A DNA stretch of 64,000 bases from the NCBI GenBank assembly GCA_021324775.1, contig JAJPIM010000043.1, positions 1-64,000 on the forward strand. Reading direction: 5' to 3'. The notes below the pieces were generated by a model. That model was not told where the DNA came from and searched no databases. It saw only the letters and a list, made by a program, of their open reading frames with translations. Below, in pieces: positions 44,784 through 53,120 of this stretch. The position numbers and the translations under genes were made by a program. The DNA is from Gemmatimonadota bacterium (GTDB lineage: Bacteria; Gemmatimonadota; Gemmatimonadetes; Gemmatimonadales; Gemmatimonadaceae). Positions within the stretch are counted from its first letter, which is position 1; each line of letters begins with the position of its first letter.

Positions 44784-45779
44784 GTGGAGTACGTACGACT
44801 TGGTACCACGGGCATGCACGTGTCGCGCATCTGCCTCGGCTGCATGAGCTACGGAAAATCCCCGTCGGCGATGCTCCAGTGGCCCTGGACATTGACCGAG
44901 GAGGACAGCCGCCCGTTCATCAAGACCGCGATCGAGCGCGGGGTGAATTTTTTCGACACCGCAAACGTGTATTCGGGCGGCGCAAGCGAGACAGTGCTCG
45001 GCCGTGCGATCCGGGACTACACCCGCCGCGACGAAGTGGTGATCGCGACGAAAGTGAACGGCCCCATGCGGCCGGATGCCAACGGCAAGGGCCTGTCGCG
45101 GAAATCGATTCTGACCGAGGTCGATGACAGCCTGCGCCGGCTGGGCACCGACTATATCGATCTCTACATCATCCACCGGTACGACAAGGACACCCCGCTG
45201 GAGGAGACGCTCGAGACCCTCAACGACATCGTGCGCTCCGGCAAGGCGCGGTATATCGGTGCGTCGTCCATGTACACGTGGCAGTTCATGAAGGCGATCG
45301 GCATCCAGCGCGCGAACCACTGGGCGACGTTCGTGTCGATGCAGAACTACTACAACCTCCTGTATCGCGAGGAGGAGCGGGAGATGCTCCGCCTCTGTCT
45401 CGCCGAGGGGATTGGCGTGACACCATGGTCGCCGCTCGACCGCGGCCGGCTGACGCGCCCGTGGTCGGACACGCCCGTGACGGACCGCGCCAAGAATGAC
45501 GCGTTTGCGAAGCGGATCTTCGCGAAGTCGGTGGCGCTGGACAAGCCCGTCGTCGACCGGGTGATGGACGTGGCTCGCGAGCACGGCGTCCCGCCGTCGC
45601 AGATCGCGCTCGCGTGGCTGCTGCGCAATCCGGTCATCTCGTCCCCCATCGTGGGCGCCACCAAACCGCAGCACCTCGAGGATGCGGTCGGCTCGCTGTC
45701 GGTCAGGCTCTCCGACGAGGAAGTGGTGCGGCTGGAGGAGTTGTACCAGCCGCACCCGCCGACCGAGGCATTTTCGTAG
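44784..45779 (+). CDS. aldo/keto reductase
   Basis: The 331-residue NADPH-dependent reductase has the AKR fold signatures: VRLGTTGMHVSRICLGCMSYGK at the start, catalytic Asp/Tyr in GVNFFDTANVYSGGASETVLGRAI, Lys in VVIATKVNG, DYIDLYIIHRYDKDTPLEETLETL, and the cofactor segment SPIVGATKPQHLEDAV. The family handles aldehydes and quinones; the substrate is unknown. The GTG at 44784 has GGAGGG 9 bases upstream. Confidence 0.88.
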   Translation: MEYVRLGTTGMHVSRICLGCMSYGKSPSAMLQWPWTLTEEDSRPFIKTAIERGVNFFDTANVYSGGASETVLGRAIRDYTRRDEVVIATKVNGPMRPDANGKGLSRKSILTEVDDSLRRLGTDYIDLYIIHRYDKDTPLEETLETLNDIVRSGKARYIGASSMYTWQFMKAIGIQRANHWATFVSMQNYYNLLYREEEREMLRLCLAEGIGVTPWSPLDRGRLTRPWSDTPVTDRAKNDAFAKRIFAKSVALDKPVVDRVMDVAREHGVPPSQIALAWLLRNPVISSPIVGATKPQHLEDAVGSLSVRLSDEEVVRLEELYQPHPPTEAFS

Positions 45780-45875
45780 GATCGCGGCTTGCGGCGGGCC
45801 GTCCATGTAGTCAGGCCGGTGTGGAGGGGGCCTCTTCGTTTTCGAGGGACTGGCCACTCCGCGGCGGCGACATTG

Positions 45876-45889
45876 GGTTACATGTAACC
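45876..45889. promoter_or_regulatory. 14-bp perfect palindrome
   Basis: GGTTACATGTAACC is a perfect palindrome 15 bases upstream of the small ORF at 45905. It resembles a dimeric repressor site and could belong to a lost toxin-antitoxin promoter. Confidence 0.45.
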
Positions 45890-45904
45890 TAGCGGATCAC
45901 GATT

Positions 45905-46063
45905 ATGACATCACGGTCGAAGCCCAAGTCCTCCCGAACCAAGGTGCGCGAACATCGTCAGCGCCTGCGTTTACAGGACGACGAGGATCTCCTGCGGCTC
46001 AATCGGGCGATTCTCGTGTTCCTTGGGCTGGCCGCCGGTTCGAGGACGAAACGTAAAGTATAG
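45905..46063 (+). CDS. small ORF with MazE-like (DUF3018-like) N-terminus, probably a remnant
   Basis: A 52-codon ORF begins MTSRSKPKSSRTKVREHRQR and continues LRLQDDEDLLRLNRAILVFL before ending GLAAGSRTKRKV. Residues ~10-24 (SRTKVREHRQRLRLQ) resemble the start of DUF3018 MazE-type antitoxins, which normally continue with GLRPIQIWVPD; that part is absent, and no MazF toxin gene follows. There is no clear ribosome-binding site. It may be a truncated antitoxin or a chance ORF. Confidence 0.35.
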   Translation: MTSRSKPKSSRTKVREHRQRLRLQDDEDLLRLNRAILVFLGLAAGSRTKRKV

Positions 46064-46078
46064 GCTGCGGAGAAGTCG

Positions 46079-47203
46079 TTACGCCGACGCGCGGACCGGC
46101 ATGCGGCTCTTTGCGACCTTGACGAGCACCGTGTATTCCGTGTCGACGATCTGGATGATCGACGCCTTGGTGTTCTGCGACACGAACTGGTACGCATCGA
46201 CATCGCCGAGGCCAGTCTGTTCGCGCACCCATCCGACGGCCGCCTTGAACGCGACGCGGGCGGCGTCTTCGAGCGGGCGGCCGGCGCCGACGAACATGAC
46301 GTCGTCGGCGTTCTCGATCCGGGGGATGGCGGCGTGTTTGCCTTTGACGAGGTCCACGACGACGTCGACGTTCATCGCGCCTTCGACAGCCGCGCCCATG
46401 ATCTCGCCTTCGCCCATCTCGTAGTGACCGTCGCCGAATGAGAGGAGACCGCCGGGCATGTTGACGCCGAGGTAGACCGTATTGCCGGCGCGGACCTCCC
46501 AGCAGTCCATGTTCCCGCCGAAGGTGCCGGGCGCGATGGTCGTGCGGACTTCGCCGCCCGCGGGCGCGACGCCCAGACAGCCGAGGAAGGGTGCGAGGGG
46601 GACTTCCCAGGCGAGTTTGCCGGTGGTGGAGGTTGTGCGGGCGACGTTGCGTTTGGTGTCGACGTCGTAGCGCCAGGTGGTTTCCGGGAAATCGGGGCCG
46701 AGCATGGCCGTGCGGTCGGTGCCGACGAGCGCACCGAAGCCTGGGGAGAACGACGACACGCCGTAACTGCGGGCGGGTGTGAGCGAGAGGATGTGGACGG
46801 CGAGGGTATCGCCGGGTTCCGCGCCTTCGATCCAGAACGGGCCCGTTTGCGGGTTGTCGTGGCCGGCAGGCATGACCTTGCTGGGCAGGTCCGCGGCGGT
46901 CTTGACGACGCCGTCGAAGCAGTCTTCGGTCCACGTGATGATGCGGGTGCCGGGCTGGATGCGCTGGCGGGCGGATGCGCCGCCGAAGGTGTAGACCAGC
47001 TCATCGTGCTTCGGTACCCACCGGAGCACGGGGCCGGTGGTGGTCGCGGCGGCCGTGGCGGCGGGCACTGGTGCGGTCGCGGCAGTGGATCCGGAGTCCG
47101 CGGCGGCCGCCGGGGCGGGATGTTGCTCGTCGAGCCGGCACGCGGCGAGGACGCCGAGTAGTCCGATGGGGGCGTCAGCCACGAATTGCCTACGAGTACG
47201 CAC
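46079..47203 (-). CDS. exported acetamidase/formamidase family protein
   Basis: The product of about 374 residues belongs to the FmdA/AmdA amidase family: ITWTEDCFDGVV, NPQTGPFWIEGAEPGDTLAVHIL, PGTFGGNMDCWEVRAGNTVYLGVNMPGGLLSFGDGHYEMGEGE and CLGVAP. Such enzymes hydrolyse short-chain amides. The N-terminus RTRRQFVADAPIGLLGVLAAC has a twin-arginine-like pair and a lipobox-like LAAC, then an Ala/Thr-rich linker, so it is probably exported and lipid-anchored, unusual for the family. The GTG at 47203 has GGAG nearby; an ATG-type start at 47236 would add 11 residues. Confidence 0.83.
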   Translation of the reverse strand: MRTRRQFVADAPIGLLGVLAACRLDEQHPAPAAAADSGSTAATAPVPAATAAATTTGPVLRWVPKHDELVYTFGGASARQRIQPGTRIITWTEDCFDGVVKTAADLPSKVMPAGHDNPQTGPFWIEGAEPGDTLAVHILSLTPARSYGVSSFSPGFGALVGTDRTAMLGPDFPETTWRYDVDTKRNVARTTSTTGKLAWEVPLAPFLGCLGVAPAGGEVRTTIAPGTFGGNMDCWEVRAGNTVYLGVNMPGGLLSFGDGHYEMGEGEIMGAAVEGAMNVDVVVDLVKGKHAAIPRIENADDVMFVGAGRPLEDAARVAFKAAVGWVREQTGLGDVDAYQFVSQNTKASIIQIVDTEYTVLVKVAKSRMPVRASA

Positions 47204-47366
47204 GACGTGTGTCTCCGAATGGGTGAGGGCGTACAATATGGCACGGCTGGAGGTCCAATGCGCTGGGCAACGGGCGGCGGTGATTGGCGGTTCGCGCTCT
47301 TTCAGAGCGGCGCACGTCGTCTAGGTGCGCCTCGATTTCCCGAGAGCTCGCGGCGATTGATCGGGC

Positions 47367-48011
47367 TCAGGGACGCGCCGCCGCGCGACGAACCAGGACG
47401 ATTGACGCCGCGAGCGCCGCGGCTTTGTGGTCCTTGGTCCACGGTGGGCCGATCGAGCCGCCGGCCTGCGAGATCGTGTGCACTACGCGCGTTGCCGTCC
47501 TCCCAAATGCGGCCGCGGCGCGCGCATCGAGATCTCGTTCTCTCATCGCCGTCACGGCGACCGCCAAACGTTCACACGCAATGGTGACCGCCTGCCGAAA
47601 GAATTCGCCCTCCGCCGTATGGATCAGGGGGTGCGACGCAAGTATGGCCGGCAAAGCGGGCAGGGGACGACCCGCCGCCATGAGCATCGCAGCTCCCGTC
47701 GTTCGATATCCGCGTCCCTTCAGTGCCTGGATCGCCTTTGCGACCGCCCTCCGAGACAAACGCAGCGAGACGACTGCTTGGTCCGCGAGGTATTGCGCCG
47801 ACTCCGGGAGCTCGAGGTTCGCGGCATGGTGGTAGGGCTGGTTCCCACCCGGGGCCTGTGGGTCCGCGACGACGATCCGCCTCCGGTCGATCACGGCAAG
47901 GGAACGCGCATCGCCGGAGACCGCTACGAGCACTCCCCACCCGGAATGCATGCGTATCCCAATAGCTGCACGCTGCATGTCGAGAAGTGTACCGGTTCGG
48001 GTGCCATCCAT
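47367..48011 (-). CDS. conserved hypothetical protein
   Basis: The 214-residue product is not assigned a function. Visible features are an N-terminal segment GIRMHSGWGVLVAVSGDARSLAVIDRRRIVVADPQAPGGNQPYHHA that I recall from uncharacterised bacterial proteins, a helical middle (SLRLSRRAVAKAIQALKGRGY) and a C-terminal Ala/Arg-rich helix with HTISQAGGSIGPPWTKDHK. No signal peptide or membrane segment. An internal ATG (MQRAAIG) 11 residues in may be the true start. Confidence 0.65.
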   Translation of the reverse strand: MDGTRTGTLLDMQRAAIGIRMHSGWGVLVAVSGDARSLAVIDRRRIVVADPQAPGGNQPYHHAANLELPESAQYLADQAVVSLRLSRRAVAKAIQALKGRGYRTTGAAMLMAAGRPLPALPAILASHPLIHTAEGEFFRQAVTIACERLAVAVTAMRERDLDARAAAAFGRTATRVVHTISQAGGSIGPPWTKDHKAAALAASIVLVRRAAARP

Positions 48012-48097
48012 GCTACCAATCCGTCACCCGGTCCACCACTTTATACGGCGGGTCGAGCCAGTCCCGCGGAAGTACCCACGCTCCCAGATGAGCGGCC

Positions 48098-48268
48098 TCA
48101 GGAAGGGTGCTTGAGGAATCTCAGGTAGAAAGCTCCGAACACCAGGACAATGCCAATATTCACTGTCAGCCGTTCCCAGAATCTGTTTCTGAAGAATGCC
48201 AGATCCACACCGACGATGATGGCTGCCATCGCCAACGCGTACAGCACAACAGTTACGTGTTTGCCCAT
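48098..48268 (-). CDS. small two-helix membrane protein
   Basis: A 56-residue product with two hydrophobic segments (VTVVLYALAMAAIIVGVDLAFF and LTVNIGIVLVFGAFYLRFL) joined by a short basic loop (RNRFWERL). This helix-RNRFWERL-helix layout is a plausible small inner-membrane protein. The longer in-frame extension to 48484 would read antisense through the tRNA-Met gene, so the ATG at 48268 is chosen. Confidence 0.55.
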   Translation of the reverse strand: MGKHVTVVLYALAMAAIIVGVDLAFFRNRFWERLTVNIGIVLVFGAFYLRFLKHPS

Positions 48269-48451
48269 TTCAGATTGATCCGTTGAAGACCGCGTAATAT
48301 TCTGGGTGGGGCTCAATTTTGCGAGTTTGGTATTCCCGGAACAGCGCGCGACATTCAGTACGTCTGTTTTCCGCCGATGGGTCTGGGCGATGTCGCAACG
48401 GGATTGTACCTGGTGCTGTTTGCGGTCACGACCGAAAACGCGCACACCGTT

Positions 48452-48525
48452 GGCAGGGTAGCTCAGCTGGTTAGAGCACGGCACTCATAATGCCGGGGTC
48501 GCGGGTTCGAGTCCCGCCCCTGCTA
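48452..48525 (+). tRNA. elongator tRNA-Met(CAT)
   Basis: A 74-base cloverleaf: acceptor GGCAGGG/CCCTGCT (with a G1-T72 wobble), D-arm GCTC...GAGC, anticodon stem-loop CGGCA-CTCATAA-TGCCG, T-arm GCGGG-TTCGAGT-CCCGC, discriminator A, no encoded CCA. The CAT anticodon could also be tRNA-Ile2 (lysidine-modified), but the ACTCATAAT loop context and D-arm fit Met better. A similar but broken arm set occurs at 53121. Confidence 0.88.
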
Positions 48526-48562
48526 TTTAGCAAGCCAGAGTAGTGGCTGGAGTCAGGAAATT

Positions 48563-48587
48563 GCGGCCCGGGACCGCCACGGGCCGC
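48563..48587 (+). terminator. hairpin downstream of tRNA-Met
   Basis: GCGGCCCG (48563-48570) pairs with CGGGCCGC (48580-48587), followed by GCTGCTTTG. It is the likely terminator of the tRNA-Met transcript, with a weak T-run. Nothing else is supported between 48526 and 48761. Confidence 0.5.
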
Positions 48588-48761
48588 GCTGCTTTGTGTG
48601 CCACAGGGTCTACCACCGCTCTTACTCATCCGGCGGCTGGCTCGCTGCCGTTGATGCCGGCTGGCCGGTCGTCACCGAACGTTGGCATCGGCGACCCGAG
48701 GGGATCTGATCCCAAACCAGCGGTAATGTCTCAGTTTGGTTTTCTCGGCTCGCGCAGCGCT

Positions 48762-49112
48762 CTATGCCGGAACTTCGCCGCCACGAGGTCCGTAAAATAC
48801 GCGCCACAGGGCCAAATCGTCCGTAGTGTCCTCGAATTGATGCTCGGTCCCTGCAGCCACGAACAGGATGTCGCCTGACTCAAACGGGTCCCGCTTGCTG
48901 TCGTGAAGGAGGAAGCCTCTCCCGCGAATGATGAAATAAAGCTCGTCCTGTGCGTGTGGTGTCTGTTGTTGGCTCGGGCGCTGAGGGAGGGAAAGGGCTA
49001 CATCAAGAGGGCCACGCCGCAGGACAACAACGGCACGCTCGCCTGCCGGGCCGGGGATACGCGCTTGACCATCGGCAAGACGCATAACGCAGCTACGATC
49101 TGGTTTGCTCAT
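48762..49112 (-). CDS. cupin domain protein
   Basis: The 116-residue product is a single-domain cupin: HAQDELYFIIRGRGFLLHDS with the first metal-binding His/Glu pattern, and DILFVAAGTEHQFEDTTDDLALWRVFYG with the second His. Cupins of this size are often metal-dependent dioxygenases, isomerases or small-molecule sensors; the role is unknown. It is divergent from the reductase-like gene at 49243. Confidence 0.78.
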   Translation of the reverse strand: MSKPDRSCVMRLADGQARIPGPAGERAVVVLRRGPLDVALSLPQRPSQQQTPHAQDELYFIIRGRGFLLHDSKRDPFESGDILFVAAGTEHQFEDTTDDLALWRVFYGPRGGEVPA

Positions 49113-49242
49113 GCTTCACTCCTGTAAGGCCCCCGGGACTTCACCCCCAGCTCCAGCCAATTCTGGAGCGAATCTCAACTGCGAGCCACGGCGCGTCATC
49201 CAGAGTGAAATCCGGCACGACATCTGGAACTAGGAGACCACA

Positions 49243-49854
49243 ATGAGAAAGATCATTGCCACTGCATTTGCTTCGCTCGATGGCGTGATGCAAGGTCCTG
49301 GCGGCACATCGGAAGATCCGAGCGGTGGGTTCGATCTTGGCGGATGGACCGTGAAATACTCGGATGAGAAATCCGGTGCCGCCGTAATGCGGCTCGTAGG
49401 CACCCTCGCCAAGCCAAATGACCTGCTGCTCGGCCGCAAGACGTACGACATCTTCGCCAGTCATTGGCCACATGTTCCCGCGGACGATCCCATTGGGCCT
49501 GTGTTCACAAAGGCCAACAAGTATGTGGCGACCAGCGGCACCGGGACCTTTGCGTGGGCCAATAGCCACCAGCTGCGCGGCATTGACGAATTGAAGAAGG
49601 TCAAAGCTGGCAACGGGCCTGACATTGTCCTGTGGGGCAGCTCAACCCTCTATCCACAGTTGCTGGAGGCCAATCTCATCGACCGCCTTCTGCTGCTGAC
49701 ATTTCCCTTGGTGCTCGGAAGGGGTAAGAAGCTCTTCGGAGGCACCACGCATCCAGTCGAGATGAAGCTTCTGGCGAGCGAAGTGACGTCGACTGGCGTC
49801 ATCATGGCGACTTACGCCTATGAACCGCCATCGTTCAGCAACTACCGCGTGTAA
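49243..49854 (+). CDS. dihydrofolate reductase family protein (RibD C-terminal-like)
   Basis: The 203-residue product has the DHFR-like start RKIIATAFASLDGVMQGPGG, the LLLGRKTYDIFASHWP segment and the later DIVLWGSSTLYPQLLEANLIDRLLLLTFPLVLGRGKKLF. This matches the RibD_C group of small reductases, common in accessory regions of soil bacteria and distinct from FolA. The substrate is unknown. GAGACC lies just upstream of the ATG. Confidence 0.85.
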   Translation: MRKIIATAFASLDGVMQGPGGTSEDPSGGFDLGGWTVKYSDEKSGAAVMRLVGTLAKPNDLLLGRKTYDIFASHWPHVPADDPIGPVFTKANKYVATSGTGTFAWANSHQLRGIDELKKVKAGNGPDIVLWGSSTLYPQLLEANLIDRLLLLTFPLVLGRGKKLFGGTTHPVEMKLLASEVTSTGVIMATYAYEPPSFSNYRV

Positions 49855-50018
49855 CGGTCGTCACCGACGCTGACAATGTACACGCCGGCGGAGCGGGTTA
49901 GCTCGGGCGCGCCCGGTCGACGCTAGGTTGTAGCAGTCTCGCCGGGCGTCTGGGTGCCACGTCCCTTGGTGGCCGCTCCCGTGCTGTTTCCCTGCAGTGC
50001 CGGCAACGGAGGAACCTC

Positions 50019-50333
50019 ATGAAGTGGTATCACTACCTCGCGTACTTTCTCGGTGGCGCCTTCCTCGTGAACTCCGTTCCGCACATCGTGAATGGTGTCT
50101 CGGGACGTTCCTTCCCAAGCCCATTTTCGTCGCCGCCGGGGCAAGGCCTGTCTCCAGCGTGGGTCAACGTCCTCTGGGGCCTTTTCAACTTGCTGATCGG
50201 CTATCTGCTTGTGTGCCGTGTGGGCGCCTTCAGTCTCCGGAAGACACGCGACGTTGGCGTTGCCGGGATCGGCGCGCTGGTCATGGCGTTGATGCTGGCT
50301 CAGTCGTTCTCGCACGTATTCGCGGGCAAGTAG
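50019..50333 (+). CDS. small membrane protein of unknown function
   Basis: The 104-residue product has three hydrophobic segments: YHYLAYFLGGAFLVNSVPHIV, NVLWGLFNLLIGYLLV and IGALVMALMLAQSFSHVF. The N-terminal KWYHYLAYFLGGAFLVNSVPHI..GVSG..F..PF.SPPG.G.SP resembles small DoxX-like or hypothetical proteins I recall with PH..NGVSG..FQSPFA patterns; the function is unknown. It ends just before a short AAGTAGCCA direct repeat. Confidence 0.6.
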   Translation: MKWYHYLAYFLGGAFLVNSVPHIVNGVSGRSFPSPFSSPPGQGLSPAWVNVLWGLFNLLIGYLLVCRVGAFSLRKTRDVGVAGIGALVMALMLAQSFSHVFAGK

Positions 50334-50371
50334 CCACAAGTAGCCATGAGTCGCAGGCCGCAGCTCCGGCT

Positions 50372-51601
50372 CTACCCCAGCTGGTCGCGGCGACGCCTCA
50401 GGTGGGCGATTTCGGCGCTGTTGCCCGCCAACTCGATGGCTTTGTCGTATGCCGCGCGCGACTCCCGGCTGTAGTCCAGCCGGCGAAGCAGGTCGGCGCG
50501 GGTCGCATGGTAGGCGTGATAGCCGGCCAACTTGTCCTCAAGACGGTCGACGACCGCCAGTGCCGCGCGCGGGCCGTCAAGCTCGGCGAGCGCGATGGCG
50601 CGGTTGAGGGCGACGATTGGCGAGGAGTCGAGGCGGACGAGCAGGTCGTAGAGTGCGACGACCTGCGACCAGTCGGTCTCGCTTACGTGGCGGGCAGAGG
50701 TGTGCACCCCGTTGATCGCGGCGAGGATCTGATAGCGGCCCGGAGCTACCCCGGCGGCCAGGCGTTCGCGCACCAGCCGATGCCCCTCGGCGACCAGCGC
50801 GGCGTCCCAGGCCCCACGGTCCTGCTCCTCGAGAGTGACCAGTTCGCCGCTCGCTGAAAGCCGCGCGGTCCGGCGGGCCTCGATGAGGAGCATCAGCGCC
50901 AGCAGTCCGGCCACCTCACCGTCCTCCGGCATGAGGCCACGGACCAGGCGCGTCAGCCGGATCGCCTCGGCGGTCAGCTCGTGACGAATGGGATCAGTGT
51001 CGGGGCCCGTCGCCAGGTAACCCTCGTTGAAGACGAGGAAGAGAACGGCGAGTACTCCTGAGACACGTGCCGGCAGATCCTCCGCGGATGGCACCCGATA
51101 CGGGATGCGAGCCGCCTTGATCTTCGCCTTCGCGCGGGTGATCCGCTGCCCCATGGTGGACTCCTGCACGAAGAACGCACGGGCGATCTCGGGCATCGTC
51201 AGACCGCCGACCATCCGCAGTGTCAGCGCGATGCGCGTCTCCATCGCGAGCGCAGGGTGACAGCAGGTGAAGATCAGCCGAAGCCGGTCGTCGTCGATGG
51301 CGCCGAGAGGCTCAGGGGGGTGGTCGTACAACATCTGAGCCTCCTTGTGCTTGTCGTCCCGCTTGTTCTCGCGCCGGATCCGGTCGATGGCCTTGCGGGT
51401 GGCGGTGGTGGTCAGCCAGGCGCCGGGGTTGGGGGGGACGCCGTCGGCCGGCCACCGCCCGACGGCGGTCGCGAACGCCTCGGCCGTCGCCTCCTCGGCG
51501 ATATCGAGGTCACCGAACCGCCTGGTCAGGGAGGCGACCACCCGCGCCCACTCCTCGTGGTGGGCGTGGGTAATCGCCTCCCGAACGTCGGTCACGTTCA
51601 C
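50372..51601 (-). CDS. ECF42-type RNA polymerase sigma factor with C-terminal extension
   Basis: The 409-residue product has sigma2 (EEWARVVASLTRRFGDLDIAEEATAEAFATAVGRWP) and sigma4 regions (RIALTLRMVGGLTMPEIARAFFVQESTMGQRITRAKAKI), then a long helical TPR-like extension (DUF6596) ending ELAGNSAEIAHLRRRRDQLG. This is the ECF42 layout, in which the extension replaces an anti-sigma factor. ECF42 genes are typically paired with DGPF/YCII proteins, and one lies 3 bases upstream in the same direction. Confidence 0.93.
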   Translation of the reverse strand: MNVTDVREAITHAHHEEWARVVASLTRRFGDLDIAEEATAEAFATAVGRWPADGVPPNPGAWLTTTATRKAIDRIRRENKRDDKHKEAQMLYDHPPEPLGAIDDDRLRLIFTCCHPALAMETRIALTLRMVGGLTMPEIARAFFVQESTMGQRITRAKAKIKAARIPYRVPSAEDLPARVSGVLAVLFLVFNEGYLATGPDTDPIRHELTAEAIRLTRLVRGLMPEDGEVAGLLALMLLIEARRTARLSASGELVTLEEQDRGAWDAALVAEGHRLVRERLAAGVAPGRYQILAAINGVHTSARHVSETDWSQVVALYDLLVRLDSSPIVALNRAIALAELDGPRAALAVVDRLEDKLAGYHAYHATRADLLRRLDYSRESRAAYDKAIELAGNSAEIAHLRRRRDQLG

Positions 51602-51604
51602 TCC

Positions 51605-51931
51605 TCAAGTATGGAACGGCCGCAGCTCGAGCTTCCGATTGCAGGCTTTCGACCCCTCGGCGGCGAGCTTCAGCGCCACGTCGAGGTTGGGAGCCTCGAT
51701 GATCCAGAAGCCGGCGAGGAACTCCTTCGACTCCAGGAAGGGACCGTCCGTGAAGACCGGCTCCTCACCGCGACCGTCGATGAGGGTGGCCGTGCTTGGC
51801 GCCGCCAGGCCGTTGGCGTACACCCAGGAGCCCTGGGCCTGGAGGCGTTCGTTGAACGCGTCGATGGCAGCCTCTTCGCCCGGGGTGGCCAATTCGGTGC
51901 CGTCAGCGATCACAGAAACGAGGTACTGCAT
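51605..51931 (-). CDS. DGPF/YCII family protein paired with ECF42
   Basis: The 108-residue product has the family's DGPF-type motif (PVFTDGPFLESKEFLAGFWIIEAPNLDVALKLAAEG) and ends RKLELRPFH. The gene precedes the ECF42 sigma gene with a 3-base gap, the standard arrangement. These proteins may be targets of or partners for the sigma factor. Confidence 0.9.
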   Translation of the reverse strand: MQYLVSVIADGTELATPGEEAAIDAFNERLQAQGSWVYANGLAAPSTATLIDGRGEEPVFTDGPFLESKEFLAGFWIIEAPNLDVALKLAAEGSKACNRKLELRPFHT

Positions 51932-52231
51932 CTCGGGTCATCTCCTGTGTTTGGGGGCGCCCTTCGTGGGCGCCGCTCACCACTACTACGAACAGCTCCG
52001 CCCCAATCCGACGCCGCCTCCCGGATTTCTTTCAAGGACTTTCGATCGTACTCGCGTGGCGTTTGGCGGCGCTCCTCCGCGCCGACGGCGGCCAGAGGCA
52101 TTAGCATTGGGGGCGCCGAGGGGACGGGATACGCCGGCGATGGTGCGGCACTCATGGTGGTGGCGACGAACCCGCCGTCCGTCCGCGACGAATACGAATC
52201 CAGGCGCCCTGCGTGGGTTGGGCCCAAGGGC
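51932..52231. other. intergenic region without a supported gene
   Basis: The 300 bases between the DGPF gene and the DUF2442 gene hold no convincing ORF on either strand; the candidates are compositionally biased and have no recognisable motif. Just upstream of the DGPF gene (about 51957-51978) GGGGGCGCCC...GGGCGCC can form a short GC hairpin. No promoter is evident. Confidence 0.5.
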
Positions 52232-52675
52232 TTACCGGGCGACAGGCGCGAGCCTTTTTCGGGGCCGACCGCCCTTCGCCCCATTCTTCTTCGCTGCGCG
52301 CCGCTTGCGCGGGCTGCTGACGCGGCCGGCGATGCGAGCAAGCTCACTCTTCCACGCAGTTGGGCCGATCAGGGTAATCAGCAATTTGGGGACGCGATAG
52401 TCTGCGTTGAGGCGCTCCCAGTGCAGGGCCTCACCAGACGGGCTGACTTCCACGGCTTCGACATCTTCTATCGACGCATGCCGGAGCTCCGGGATTCGCC
52501 AGACCGGGATAGCAAACTGGCCCCCATCGATGAGATCCACATGGATTCTTTCCGCGGCGCGATCATACGTCGCCGCCAGCGCTCGGGGCTCCCTCTGGCG
52601 CGCGTAGCGTTCTCGTGCGCGCGCGGCGGGAATCTGCGCAAGGATGTCGCGGTCCGTAACGTGGTATTTAGCCAT
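52232..52675 (-). CDS. DUF2442 domain protein
   Basis: The 147-residue product carries a DUF2442-like core (ERIHVDLIDGGQFAIPVWRIPELRHASIEDVEAVEVSPSGEALHWERLNADYRVPKLL) and a basic C-terminal tail (SSPRKRRAAKKNGAKGGRPRKR) suggesting nucleic-acid contact. DUF2442 genes usually follow a DUF4160 gene, and the pair is toxin-antitoxin-like in distribution; here the DUF4160 partner is broken. The ATG at 52675 is chosen because GGAGG lies 7 bases before it, whereas an upstream ATG would place the SD inside the ORF. Confidence 0.82.
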   Translation of the reverse strand: MAKYHVTDRDILAQIPAARARERYARQREPRALAATYDRAAERIHVDLIDGGQFAIPVWRIPELRHASIEDVEAVEVSPSGEALHWERLNADYRVPKLLITLIGPTAWKSELARIAGRVSSPRKRRAAKKNGAKGGRPRKRLAPVAR

Positions 52676-52915
52676 GGTATTTCCTCCACTCATCCATCAG
52701 CAGGGCGTGATGCTCCAGAACGATCCGATAGGCTTTCACAACGTCGGCATCGCGCATTTGAAAGACGCGTTCCACGCTTGGCGGGCCGACTCCGTTCCGA
52801 GATGGATCTTCACCTCGCCTCCAGCCCGTACGACGTGGACCTGAGGAGGACTATGCTCCCGGGGTGGCAAATAGATACGCAGCGCGAATCCGTGCTCGCG
52901 GAATACCGCCGGCAT
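52668..52915 (-). pseudogene. DUF4160 pseudogene (two frameshifts)
   Basis: Read on the minus strand, the start ATG at 52915 gives MPAVFREHGFALRIYLP, then after a shift near 52862 the frame EHSPPQVHVVRAGGEVKIHL (the DUF4160 PPHVHV core), then after a second shift near 52755 the frame DADVVKAYRIVLEHHALLMD ending EWRKYHG and TAA, overlapping the DUF2442 start. Both shifts correspond to one missing base. Three consecutive matching pieces with the right order and spacing make this a decayed DUF4160 gene rather than chance. Confidence 0.8.
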
Positions 52916-53120
52916 GGTAAAAATAAGCCATCTGTTAGGTTATTGCAACACTTGCAGCGACCATCTGGCGTGCTGACCAATTCAGGGGGAGCGCGCTCGA
53001 TTGACTACGGACGTGTTCGCGTGCCGAAGCGGGGTAACAGCGTGCACGATGACAGTTGGCGCGGAGTGGAATTGTACGGGGCGAGAACAGGAGGAACGAC
53101 ATCCTTTCGCGGCACGATTC

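Noticed and set aside
47284-48128. Plus-strand ORFs opposite the conserved hypothetical at 47367-48011
   Set aside because: Antisense frames; the minus-strand protein has the more protein-like composition and a recognisable conserved start.
50321-50350. AAGTAGCCA direct repeat after the small membrane protein gene
   Set aside because: Only two short copies over the stop codon; too small to interpret.
51910-52347. 145-codon minus-strand ORF upstream of the DGPF gene
   Set aside because: Overlaps the 5' end of the DGPF gene and the DUF2442 gene, and has biased composition without any family motif.
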